Shown one piece after another: positions 37,786 through 45,956 of a stretch of DNA of 46,269 nucleotides. The notes under the pieces were generated by a model. It had not been told where the DNA came from. It did not search any database and worked only from the letters and a program-made list of their open reading frames with translations. Origin of the DNA: an uncultured Flavobacteriaceae bacterium (lineage in GTDB: Bacteria > Bacteroidota > Bacteroidia > Flavobacteriales > Flavobacteriaceae); NCBI GenBank assembly GCA_937773465.1, contig CALJVK010000015.1:1-46269 (forward strand), in the 5' to 3' direction. How positions within the stretch are numbered: position 1 is the stretch's first letter; every line of letters begins with the position of its first letter. A program made the position numbers and the translations under genes.

Positions 37786-38239
37786 CGCTTGACTGATTAC
37801 CCATTACACTTTCTGATAGATCTGCAAAATTTAAATTTGGATCATTGATAACATCCTCGTAAGAATTTTTATCCCAAACTTCAATTATATTAATAGCAGA
37901 TGTGAGCACAATCTCATTATTAGAAAAATATAATTTGGATAAATCTTTTGGAATCAATAACCTGCCGTTATTGTCTAAGTCAATGATTCTAACACCTGCA
38001 TTATATCTTCTTATGAAATCGTTATTTTTTTTCACAAATCTATTGAGCTTGTTAAGCTTTTCCATGGTTAATTTCCATTCAGAATAAGGGTGAAGCTCTA
38101 AACAATTTTGAAAAACAGATCTCTTAACAATAAAACTTTCGTTTAAATGTTCACCCAATTGCTTTTTTAAATTAACCGGAAGCATCAAACGTCCCTTGAC
38201 ATCAATTTTACACTCGTATGTTCCTATCAGGTTAATCAC
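37775..38239 (-). CDS. mraZ: Division/cell wall cluster transcriptional regulator MraZ
   Basis: MraZ is a ring-forming SpoVT/AbrB-fold DNA-binding protein that regulates its own dcw operon in other bacteria. The 154 residues hold two tandem domains, each with a conserved turn: YECKIDVKGRLMLPV (~8-22) and IIDLDNNGRLLIPKDL (~85-100). The start is GTG at 38239. Three 10-bp repeats and a -7 element lie just upstream (38258-38300), which fits autoregulation. It overlaps rsmH by 11 nt. Confidence 0.95.
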   Translation of the reverse strand: MINLIGTYECKIDVKGRLMLPVNLKKQLGEHLNESFIVKRSVFQNCLELHPYSEWKLTMEKLNKLNRFVKKNNDFIRRYNAGVRIIDLDNNGRLLIPKDLSKLYFSNNEIVLTSAINIIEVWDKNSYEDVINDPNLNFADLSESVMGNQSSDVS

Positions 38240-38257
38240 AACATTATTGGTTTAACT

Positions 38258-38265
38258 CAAATATA
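38258..38265 (-). promoter_or_regulatory. Bacteroidetes-type -7 element for the mraZ/dcw operon
   Basis: On the minus strand this is TATATTTG, an exact TAnnTTTG, 18 nt before the mraZ GTG. No TTTG -33 box is visible because the tandem MraZ boxes occupy that place. Confidence 0.55.
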
Positions 38266-38270
38266 TTGAA

Positions 38271-38300
38271 ATTTTACCACATTTTACCACATTTTACCAC
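38271..38300 (-). promoter_or_regulatory. Three tandem 10-bp repeats, probable MraZ operator
   Basis: The minus strand reads GTGGTAAAAT three times without a gap. The 10-bp period equals one helical turn. In E. coli, MraZ binds three TGGGN repeats each separated by 5 nt in the mraZ promoter, the same period and copy number. The array covers the -33 region, so binding should block the promoter. Confidence 0.75.
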
Positions 38301-38362
38301 TTTGTTAATAATTAGTAATCAATAAGCAAATGGTATATATAAATAACTCACTATCAGGTTTT

Positions 38363-38370
38363 TATATTTG
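38363..38370 (+). promoter_or_regulatory. TATATTTG element, upstream of two for the hydrolase-engB genes
   Basis: This is an exact TAnnTTTG match, 98 nt before the hydrolase GTG. A second copy lies at 38426-38433. Neither has a clear -33 partner. Confidence 0.35.
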
Positions 38371-38425
38371 TTAAGAAGTGGGATAATAAAAAAATAAAGA
38401 AGGATTTATTATGATTGTAAATAAC

Positions 38426-38433
38426 TATATTTG
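38426..38433 (+). promoter_or_regulatory. TATATTTG element for the hydrolase-engB genes
   Basis: This exact TAnnTTTG match ends 35 nt before the GTG start of the hydrolase and is the better placed of the two candidate elements. Confidence 0.45.
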
Positions 38434-38468
38434 CAATGCTAACATTATATTAAAAATATTTAATAAAA

Positions 38469-39236
38469 GTGGGTAATCTAAAACAGATTGAAAAAAATGG
38501 TTTTAAATACACTGTAGGAGGAGAAGGTGATCCAATAATTGTATTACATGGACTTATGGGAGGACTAGGAAATTTTAAAGGTTTTTTAGAAAAATTTCCT
38601 GAATTAGGCTATCAAGTATTTATGCCCGAATTGCCAATTTATACCGCTTCACTTTTAGATACAAATGTCAAGTTCTTTGCAAAGTATATTAATAATTTTA
38701 TTACACAATTAGAATTGAAAAAAGTGATTTTAGTCGGTAATTCTTTGGGAGGACATATAGCGTTAGTACATGCGAAATTATATCCGTTAAATACTAAGGC
38801 TTTAGTTCTGACAGGAAGTTCCGGTTTATACGAAAATTCAATGGGTGATACATATCCTAGAAGAGGCGATTATGATTTTATAAAAAACAAAACCCAAAAT
38901 GTTTTTTATTCCCCCGAAACAGCAACCAAAGAAGTAGTTGACGAAATATTTGAAGCAGTTAATGATAGAAGAAAAGTTTTAAAAATTTTAGCAGTTGCAA
39001 AGAGTGCAATTAGACACAATATGGCAAAGGACCTTCCCAACTTAAGGGTTCCCACAGCATTGATATGGGGTGAAAATGATAGTGTCACTCCCCCAGAAGT
39101 GGCAAAAGAATTTGATAAATTATTACCAAACTCTAAACTGTTTTGGTTTGAAAAATGTGGTCATGCTCCAATGATGGAACACCCGGAAAAGTTTAATAGC
39201 ACTGTGCATAAATGGCTTACAGAAAACAAACTATGA
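38469..39236 (+). CDS. Alpha/beta hydrolase
   Basis: The 255-residue protein has a complete hydrolase fold. The oxyanion HG motif is LHGLMGG (26-32), the nucleophile elbow VGNSLGGH carries Ser92, the acid is in WGENDSVTPP, and the histidine is in CGHAPMMEHPEKF (~236-248). The start is a GTG. The substrate is unknown. No signal peptide is present, so it is cytoplasmic. engB follows after 3 nt and the two are surely co-transcribed; this pairing recurs in flavobacteria (from memory). Confidence 0.88.
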   Translation: MGNLKQIEKNGFKYTVGGEGDPIIVLHGLMGGLGNFKGFLEKFPELGYQVFMPELPIYTASLLDTNVKFFAKYINNFITQLELKKVILVGNSLGGHIALVHAKLYPLNTKALVLTGSSGLYENSMGDTYPRRGDYDFIKNKTQNVFYSPETATKEVVDEIFEAVNDRRKVLKILAVAKSAIRHNMAKDLPNLRVPTALIWGENDSVTPPEVAKEFDKLLPNSKLFWFEKCGHAPMMEHPEKFNSTVHKWLTENKL

Positions 39237-39239
39237 TGT

Positions 39240-39842
39240 ATGAAAATATTATCATCTAGTTTTATTAAAAGTAGCTCAAAATCAATAGACTGTCCCGATC
39301 AAAAATTTGATGAATTTGCATTTATAGGAAGATCTAATGTTGGTAAATCTTCATTAATAAATTCAATTACAAATAGCAAGAAATTAGCTAAAATTTCAGG
39401 AACTCCTGGAAAAACATTACTTATAAATCATTTTTTAATTAATAAAAAATGGTTTTTAGTTGACCTGCCCGGTTATGGCTTTGCAAGAAAATCAAAAAAA
39501 GAAAAAAGGAAAATAGAAGAAATAATTACTGATTACTTTTTGAATAGAACTACTATCAACTTAACATATCTATTAATAGATATTAGACTAAATCCTCAGA
39601 AAATTGACTTAGAATTTATGCAATGGCTAAACCAAAATAATATTAAATTCAAAATAATTTTTACAAAAGCTGACAAACTAAATAAACGAGAATTTATTGA
39701 AAATCCTGAAAATTATCTTAAAATTTTATTTGATGAAACAAGCATTCATCCAGAACATTTTATAAGCTCCTCTAAATCGAAACTAGGTCGAGAAGAAATT
39801 TTAAAAAGCATTTCAAGTGAATTGAACTCTAAGAAAGTTTAA
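39240..39842 (+). CDS. engB: Ribosome biogenesis GTPase EngB/YsxC
   Basis: This 200-residue single-domain GTPase (YihA/YsxC) acts in late 50S assembly. G1 is GRSNVGKSS (30-38), G2 has GTPGKT, G3 is DLPGYG (~75), G4 is TKAD (~140) and G5 is SSSKS near 177. Length and motif spacing are typical. It is 3 nt after the hydrolase, and its last 14 nt overlap convergent gldC. Confidence 0.95.
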   Translation: MKILSSSFIKSSSKSIDCPDQKFDEFAFIGRSNVGKSSLINSITNSKKLAKISGTPGKTLLINHFLINKKWFLVDLPGYGFARKSKKEKRKIEEIITDYFLNRTTINLTYLLIDIRLNPQKIDLEFMQWLNQNNIKFKIIFTKADKLNKREFIENPENYLKILFDETSIHPEHFISSSKSKLGREEILKSISSELNSKKV

Positions 39843-40158
39843 TGTTTAATTTTTCAGCAAAATAATCACAAAATTGCTTAAACGAATCTGTCATTTTTTC
39901 ATTATTAGTTGATCTAAAATAAGTATCACTCATACTCACCAATGTTTGATGAAAAAAAATATTCATCTGATCAACAGGCATATCTTTAGTCCACAAATCA
40001 ATCTTTAAAGTTTCTTGAGGCTCATGATCCCAAACTGATAAAAAAACAGCTTTAGATTCTTTATTTTTTACTCCCCCATCTGTTGCAGACCAAGAAATTT
40101 TTTCAGGTATTTTATTTTCATCTAATTCTACATTAAAGGAAATTTGAGTTTTTTTCAT
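39829..40158 (-). CDS. gldC: Gliding motility protein GldC
   Basis: This 109-residue protein without a signal peptide matches GldC, known in Flavobacterium johnsoniae to support gliding; it stabilises or assists GldB. Conserved stretches are ISFNVELDENKIPEKISWSATDGG and FLSVWDHEPQETLKIDLWTKDMPVDQMNIFFHQT. It is directly downstream of gldB with a one-base overlap, as in other flavobacteria. The 3' end overlaps engB by 14 nt. Confidence 0.93.
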   Translation of the reverse strand: MKKTQISFNVELDENKIPEKISWSATDGGVKNKESKAVFLSVWDHEPQETLKIDLWTKDMPVDQMNIFFHQTLVSMSDTYFRSTNNEKMTDSFKQFCDYFAEKLNIKLS

Positions 40159-41096
40159 TATTTGGATGGTTTATATTTTGATTTTCTAAAGATAGTGTAA
40201 TGATCTAAATCAACTAATTCATTTAGATTGGTTTTATTATTTTTCATATAAGAATCTACAATTTTATAACCTAACCAACGGCCAATAGCTCCCGGAGATT
40301 TTTTATCAATATCTAAATTAAATTTTGAATATGGAGCTAAAGACATAAATCTAGACCTAAGACCAATATCAGTATCAAAAAAATATTCGTTTTTAACAAA
40401 ATAATTCCAAATATCAAATTCATTTTCATTAGTCCATTTCATTTTTTCAATCGAAGTATTAAATATAACCCAATCTTCTTCCTCAATATTTAATAACTTA
40501 TTTAAATAAATGATTTTTCCATATAAAACCATATTTGATAATAGAGTTCTGTCGTCATTATTATCTTTAATATACGATTCTGAAATTCTAAATGCGATAT
40601 CATTGGGTATGAAAAACTTATCCATTTTTTTAGAAATATAATCAGGGATGTTTTCATAATAATTAGATCCAAAATATAAATTCAATGAAATAAATAAATA
40701 AGGATCGTTATAAATCATCCTATCAATGAAATCACCCTTATTAATGAGAGTATAGATTTTAGGTGTTTTAAAAAAATTTAAAACATTTTTAGCGTTATTA
40801 AATATTGATTTTATTTTTAAAGAATTAAAATCATAGTCTTCAAACAGAACTGTAGATTTATTATACATAATTCTTTCAATTGAATCATTAATTTTATTTA
40901 ACCAAGTGGATTTAGAAAATTGACTTGGAAATAAATAAGGGTGCTTGAGAATTAAATCGTCTAATTGATTTTCATCTGAATTATAAAATTGTTTTTCAAA
41001 TCTGATGATTTCTATATCTTCATCATGATTTACATCATTACATCCTGTTGTAAAAAAAACAAATAAAATTACAGTGAATATATTGTTATAATCCAT
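40158..41096 (-). CDS. gldB: Gliding motility lipoprotein GldB
   Basis: The 312-residue protein has a lipoprotein signal, FFTTGC, with the cysteine at 19, then the GldB domain: long alpha-helical stretches with FLPSQFSKSTW-like and FNLDIDKKSPGAIGRWLGYKIVDSYMKNN segments. GldB is required for gliding and T9SS-linked function in Flavobacterium. A TAAATTTG element lies upstream. It overlaps gldC by one base and diverges from nadE across 58 nt. Confidence 0.92.
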   Translation of the reverse strand: MDYNNIFTVILFVFFTTGCNDVNHDEDIEIIRFEKQFYNSDENQLDDLILKHPYLFPSQFSKSTWLNKINDSIERIMYNKSTVLFEDYDFNSLKIKSIFNNAKNVLNFFKTPKIYTLINKGDFIDRMIYNDPYLFISLNLYFGSNYYENIPDYISKKMDKFFIPNDIAFRISESYIKDNNDDRTLLSNMVLYGKIIYLNKLLNIEEEDWVIFNTSIEKMKWTNENEFDIWNYFVKNEYFFDTDIGLRSRFMSLAPYSKFNLDIDKKSPGAIGRWLGYKIVDSYMKNNKTNLNELVDLDHYTIFRKSKYKPSK

Positions 41097-41121
41097 TAAT
41101 TTAGTGTGTGTAAAATTTAAT

Positions 41122-41129
41122 CAAATTTA
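41122..41129 (-). promoter_or_regulatory. Bacteroidetes-type -7 element for gldB-gldC
   Basis: The minus strand reads TAAATTTG, an exact TAnnTTTG. A TTTG (41155-41152) sits 22 nt upstream, a little farther than usual. The element ends 25 nt before the gldB ATG. Confidence 0.45.
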
Positions 41130-41154
41130 ATACAAAGTCTATAAACATTTACAA

Positions 41155-41940
41155 ATGAAATACGATATAATTGCAGACAATATAATTCAATGGCTAAAAG
41201 ATTACGCTAAGAAATCAAAAACTAATGGATTTGTAGTTGGGATTTCAGGTGGAATAGACTCAGCATTAACATCTACTCTGTGCGCAAATACTGGTCTTCC
41301 TACATTATGTATTGACATGCCAATATTACAAAGCAAAAATGAAGTAAACAGAGCTTCAAACCATATAACATGGTTACAAAAAAACTTCAATAACATTTCT
41401 CATAAGTCTATTGATCTAAATAATGTATTTTCTTCTTTTAAAAGTGCAGTTGAAAAAAATAATGATCAAAATAATTTTTTATCATTAGCTAATTCAAGAT
41501 CTAGACTAAGAATGACAACATTATACTTTTTTGCTGGAACAAACAATTACTTGGTAGTTGGTACAGGAAATAAAGTTGAAGATTTCGGAATTGGTTTTTA
41601 CACTAAATATGGTGATGGAGGAGTAGACATAAGCCCTATAGCAGATCTAAACAAAACAGATGTTTTTGAAATTTCAAAAACACTTGGTGTTATAGACGAA
41701 ATTATAAAAGCTAAACCAACAGATGGTTTATGGGATGATGGAAGAACAGATGAAGATCAAATTGGAGCAACCTACAAAGAACTTGAATGGGCTATGGATC
41801 AAAAAGATCTTAATAAGAAGTCAGTCGATTTTACAGCGAGAGAAAAGGAAGTTATTGAAATTCTAACAAAATTTAATCAGCAGAATCTACACAAAATGAT
41901 TCCTATACCAATTTATAAAATACCTGAAGAATTAAAATAG
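41155..41940 (+). CDS. nadE: NAD synthetase (ammonia-dependent)
   Basis: NadE amidates nicotinate adenine dinucleotide to NAD+. The 261 residues contain the ATP pyrophosphatase P-loop SGGIDS (31-36), the TGNKVEDFGIGFYTKYGDGGVDISPIADL block and KPTDGLWDDGRTDEDQIG. No nitrilase-type glutaminase domain is fused, so ammonia is the likely nitrogen donor. It diverges from gldB, and its stop abuts the convergent dnaG stop with no gap. Confidence 0.95.
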   Translation: MKYDIIADNIIQWLKDYAKKSKTNGFVVGISGGIDSALTSTLCANTGLPTLCIDMPILQSKNEVNRASNHITWLQKNFNNISHKSIDLNNVFSSFKSAVEKNNDQNNFLSLANSRSRLRMTTLYFFAGTNNYLVVGTGNKVEDFGIGFYTKYGDGGVDISPIADLNKTDVFEISKTLGVIDEIIKAKPTDGLWDDGRTDEDQIGATYKELEWAMDQKDLNKKSVDFTAREKEVIEILTKFNQQNLHKMIPIPIYKIPEELK

Positions 41941-43875
41941 TTACAACACTCTATTTAACTTCTTAGATAGAAGTGTTTTTAATTTATGGTATTCACCAAT
42001 TTCTTCCAAAATTTTATCATTTTCCAAGCTGTCTTTAGTTTCTTCTTTTAATTCTTCAACTTTTTTATTAATTAAAAATGTTCTTAAACTTAATATAGTT
42101 TCAGAAACTAATTGACTAATAACCCTGTCTTTATGTTTAACAACAATGTCCTTGCTTAACCAATCGTGAAGCTCATACTGATCTTCATTCATTAAGATTC
42201 CAGTAACATGATTGGCTAGTTCTTGGTTTAAATTATTTAAGAAAATTTCTAAAATTAATTTTTGATTTTTCTGAAATTCGTTAATAATTTTTTCATAAAT
42301 AACTTTAAAAGATTCGTTAGTAAATTCAATTTCATCTTGCTGGAGATCAAGAAATATTTTTTCATAAACTAAAGAATTGACTATTGTAGGTTCCAAAACA
42401 ACATTACCATCTTCATCATTTTTTAATATTAATTCCTCAAAATTTTCTTCTTTATCTCCATACAATAAAAGAATTTCAATAATTTTTTTTTCTAATTCGA
42501 AAAGTAAATTAACCTCTATATTTTTTGATGTTTTTTGAACTTTAGCAATTCTTTTTTTAGAAATAGAATGAATTTCATTTTTGGTTTTCTGAGCTAAAGA
42601 ATTAAATAAAACTTCCTCAGAAATATCCATAATGGATGCGCAGTGTTTTATATATATTTCTTGTTTAATTCTATCAGGAATAATAGAAATACTATTGATA
42701 ATATCGTTGATAGTATTTGCTTTAGAAATAGGATCATTTTTCGAATTTAGAGCTAAAATTGATGCTTTATACTGTATAAAATCTTGTGAATTATTCTTTA
42801 AATAGTCATCTATTTCTTCAAATGACTTGTCTTGACTATAACTATCTGGATCTTCACCATTTGGAAAAGAACAAATATTAACATTTAAACCTGCAGTTAA
42901 AACAATATCAATACCTCTTAAAGTAGCATTAACACCTGCTTTATCGCCATCAAAAAGCATAGTTACATTTGAAGTCAATCTTCTAATTAAAGTGATTTGA
43001 TCAATTGTAAGTGCAGTCCCAGATGAAGAAACCACATTCATTATACCTTTTTGATGCAGCTGAATAACATCAGTATAACCTTCAACTATAAAACAATTAT
43101 CAAGCTTTGCAATTTCTTGTTTTGCATAAAAAATTCCATACAGTATTTTGCTTTTATTATATATTAAACTTTCAGGTGAGTTTAAATATTTAGCTGTTTT
43201 AAGTTGATTATTTAAAATTCTTCCTCCAAAACCAAGAGTTCTTCCCGACATACTATGGATTGGAAACATGACTCTTCCTCTAAATCTATCAATAGATTTT
43301 TTGTTTTGAAAAATTGATAGACCAGATTTTTCTAAAAAAACTGGATCATAACCATTTTTGATTGCTTCGGATGAAAAATAATTTAATTTGTCTGGAAGAT
43401 ATCCTAAATCATACTTTTTAATAGTTTCATCACTAAAACCTCTCTCTTTAAAATAAGAAAGACCAATAGCTATTCCATCGTTTGAGTTTAATAACGTTTT
43501 ACTAAAAAAATCTTTTGCATAATCAGAAACTATAAATAAACTTTCTTTTTCAGAAGCTTTTTCTTTATCCAGGGGACTTGCCTGAGTTTCTTCAATTTCA
43601 ATATTATATTTTCTTGCTAAATATTTAATAGCTTCAGGATAAGTAAAATGTTCATGTTCCATCAAAAATGCAACTGCATTACCACCTTTTCCACTACTAA
43701 AATCTTTCCAAATTTGTTTGACAGGTGACACTACAAAACTTGGAGTTTTTTCATTAGAAAATGGACTTAGTCCTTTAAAGTTAGAACCTGATTTTTTTAA
43801 TTGCACGAATTCACCAACGACCTCTTCTACTAGAGATTGCTCAAAAACTTTATCTATTGTGGTTTTAGAAATCAA
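41941..43875 (-). CDS. dnaG: DNA primase DnaG, zinc ligands absent
   Basis: DnaG makes RNA primers at the replication fork. The 644 residues start at a TTG (LISKTTIDKV, read as M). The N-terminal CHC2-type domain is recognisable (GLSPFSNEKTPSFVVSPVKQIWKDFSSGKGGNA) but the four zinc ligands of E. coli (C40, H43, C61, C64) are replaced by S37, S40, D58 and S61. The catalytic core has the TOPRIM motifs FIVEGYTDVI (~258) and MLFDGDKAG. The C-terminal third is the helicase-binding region. It abuts nadE. Confidence 0.95.
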   Translation of the reverse strand: MISKTTIDKVFEQSLVEEVVGEFVQLKKSGSNFKGLSPFSNEKTPSFVVSPVKQIWKDFSSGKGGNAVAFLMEHEHFTYPEAIKYLARKYNIEIEETQASPLDKEKASEKESLFIVSDYAKDFFSKTLLNSNDGIAIGLSYFKERGFSDETIKKYDLGYLPDKLNYFSSEAIKNGYDPVFLEKSGLSIFQNKKSIDRFRGRVMFPIHSMSGRTLGFGGRILNNQLKTAKYLNSPESLIYNKSKILYGIFYAKQEIAKLDNCFIVEGYTDVIQLHQKGIMNVVSSSGTALTIDQITLIRRLTSNVTMLFDGDKAGVNATLRGIDIVLTAGLNVNICSFPNGEDPDSYSQDKSFEEIDDYLKNNSQDFIQYKASILALNSKNDPISKANTINDIINSISIIPDRIKQEIYIKHCASIMDISEEVLFNSLAQKTKNEIHSISKKRIAKVQKTSKNIEVNLLFELEKKIIEILLLYGDKEENFEELILKNDEDGNVVLEPTIVNSLVYEKIFLDLQQDEIEFTNESFKVIYEKIINEFQKNQKLILEIFLNNLNQELANHVTGILMNEDQYELHDWLSKDIVVKHKDRVISQLVSETILSLRTFLINKKVEELKEETKDSLENDKILEEIGEYHKLKTLLSKKLNRVL

Positions 43876-43923
43876 TTTTTTTTATAAGGTATTAATTTAA
43901 ACAAAAAATATTATTTAAATAAG

Positions 43924-44898
43924 TTAGTAATTTCTTTGAATTACGTATTTAATTAGATTTTTTAAACTTTCTTTAAATTCATTGTCTTCAAAATGTTTTA
44001 AATCTTCGATTGCTGCATTATAATATTCTTTTATTTTACTTTGGGTATAATCTATCCCGCCAACTTTGTTAACATAATCTATAATCTCTTTTATAGCATT
44101 GTCATTACCATTTTTAACGGAATTAATGAGCCATTTTTTTTTAGATTCTGATGAGTTATTTAAGGCATAAATTAAAGGAAGAGTTAGTTTTTTTTCTTTT
44201 ATATCAATTCCTGTTGGTTTACCTATTTTTTTTGTGCCGTAATCAAATAAATCATCTTTTAATTGAAAAGCAATCCCTATCTTTTCTCCTAATTCATAAA
44301 GTTTATTAATTTGAATTTCGGAAGAATTTGAAGCTGCAGCACCTAATGCACAGCAAGAAGCAATTAAGGATGCTGTTTTTTTAGTGATTATATTAAAATA
44401 AGTTTCTTCATCAATATCTAATCTTCTTGCTTTTTCTATTTGTAAAAGCTCACCTTGACTCATATCCTTGACTGATTTAGAAATTATTTTAAGTAAATCA
44501 AAATCATCATTGTCAATACAAAGTAACATGCCTTTGGACAATAAAAAATCTCCAACCAAAACAGCAATTTTATTTTTCCACAATGCATTTAAAGAAAAGA
44601 ATCCTCTTCTTTTATCACTTGAATCAACTACATCATCATGAATTAATGTGGCAGTATGAATGAGCTCAATTATAGAAGCAGCCCTAAAAACTTTTTCATT
44701 GACACTTCCATTATTTGACATCATTTTTGCTGTTAAAAAAACAAACATTGGTCTCATTTGCTTTCCTTTTCTTTTAACAACATAATGAGTAATTCTATTT
44801 AACAAAGGAACATCAGAAATCATAGAGCTTGAAAACTTCTCCTCAAAAAGATCCATTTCTTTTTTGATAGGTGATTTTATTTTCTCTAAAATTTTCAT
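43924..44898 (-). CDS. Polyprenyl diphosphate synthase (trans-isoprenyl, long-chain type)
   Basis: The 324-residue all-helical enzyme condenses isopentenyl diphosphate onto an allylic primer. The first aspartate-rich motif is DDVVD (88-92) within LIHTATLIHDDVVDSSDKRRG, and the second is FQLKDDLFDYG (~218-228). The length and the small residues before the first motif fit octaprenyl/solanesyl synthases that make the menaquinone side chain, but the chain length is not certain. rlmN ends 7 nt upstream. Confidence 0.88.
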   Translation of the reverse strand: MKILEKIKSPIKKEMDLFEEKFSSSMISDVPLLNRITHYVVKRKGKQMRPMFVFLTAKMMSNNGSVNEKVFRAASIIELIHTATLIHDDVVDSSDKRRGFFSLNALWKNKIAVLVGDFLLSKGMLLCIDNDDFDLLKIISKSVKDMSQGELLQIEKARRLDIDEETYFNIITKKTASLIASCCALGAAASNSSEIQINKLYELGEKIGIAFQLKDDLFDYGTKKIGKPTGIDIKEKKLTLPLIYALNNSSESKKKWLINSVKNGNDNAIKEIIDYVNKVGGIDYTQSKIKEYYNAAIEDLKHFEDNEFKESLKNLIKYVIQRNY

Positions 44899-44905
44899 AA
44901 AACTA

Positions 44906-45946
44906 TTAATCTAACTTATTAGCTAATTGTCCGCATGCTGCATCAATATCTTTTCCTCTTGATTTACGAATTGTTACCGGTATTTTGTTTTTTTCAAGTT
45001 TACTAACATACTGATTAATAGCTTTGTTATTTGCTGATTTAAAAAGTTTATTATCAGTTGTATTATATTCAATAAGATTAACCTTAGACGGAGATGATTT
45101 ACAAAAATTCACTAAGGCGTTAATATGATCATCATCATCATTAATTCCTTCCCATACTATGTATTCATAAGTTACAATTTTATTTGTTTTTAAATACCAA
45201 TACTGGACAGCTTCTAAAAGGTTTTCTAAAGGAAATTTTTTAGAAAAAGGCATGATTTCATTTCTCGTTTTTTCTATGGCTGAATGCAGAGAAATTGCTA
45301 AATTAAATTTAACATTGTCATCAGCCATTTTAATAATTAATTTTGAAATACCAGATGTAGAAACAGTTATTCTTTTAGGTGACATGCCTAAACCATCTTT
45401 GCTAGTTATTTTATCAATTCCTTTAATAACATTATTGTAATTCAAAAGAGGCTCACCCATTCCCATAAAAACTATATTAGAAATAGGTCTACCATGGTAT
45501 TTTATGCTTTGAGAGTTGATAGTGACTGCTTGATCATAAATTTCATCAGGATTTAAATTTCTTATCCTATCCATCTTAGAAGTTGCACAAAAATCACAAT
45601 CCAAACTACATCCAACCTGACTAGAAATACATGCAGTAGTTCTTGATTGTGTGGGGATTAGAACAGATTCAACTAAAAGATTGTCAAATAATGATATGGC
45701 ATTTTTAATAGTTCCATCTTTACTTTTCTGGAACTTATTAATTTTAATATGATTAATTACAAACTTGCTTTTTAATAGATTTCTTAATTCTAAAGAAACG
45801 TTTGTCATTTCATCAAATGATAAACAAGATTTTTTCCAGAGCCAATTATAAACTTGAGTAGCCCTGTAAGTGGGCATATTATTAATTTTAAAAAAAGAAG
45901 TCAGCTCTTCAATTGTTAAAGATCTAATATCTTTTTTTGCTTCCAT
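44906..45946 (-). CDS. rlmN: Dual-specificity 23S rRNA/tRNA adenine-C2 methyltransferase RlmN
   Basis: This radical-SAM enzyme makes 2-methyladenosine at A2503 of 23S rRNA and A37 of some tRNAs. The 346 residues carry the [4Fe-4S] cysteines C113, C117 and C120 in the CxxxCxxC motif of GCSLDCDFCATSK. The GEPLLNYNNV and SGISKL motifs follow, and the catalytic C-terminal cysteine is in DAACGQLANKL (~338). It lies 10 nt after queA and 7 nt before the polyprenyl synthase. Confidence 0.95.
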   Translation of the reverse strand: MEAKKDIRSLTIEELTSFFKINNMPTYRATQVYNWLWKKSCLSFDEMTNVSLELRNLLKSKFVINHIKINKFQKSKDGTIKNAISLFDNLLVESVLIPTQSRTTACISSQVGCSLDCDFCATSKMDRIRNLNPDEIYDQAVTINSQSIKYHGRPISNIVFMGMGEPLLNYNNVIKGIDKITSKDGLGMSPKRITVSTSGISKLIIKMADDNVKFNLAISLHSAIEKTRNEIMPFSKKFPLENLLEAVQYWYLKTNKIVTYEYIVWEGINDDDDHINALVNFCKSSPSKVNLIEYNTTDNKLFKSANNKAINQYVSKLEKNKIPVTIRKSRGKDIDAACGQLANKLD

Positions 45947-45956
45947 TTTTCAAAAA

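Noticed and set aside
38271..38300. Three 10-bp repeats as a CRISPR remnant or simple tandem repeat
   Set aside because: There are no spacers, the unit is too short, and the place just before mraZ with a helical-turn period fits an MraZ operator.
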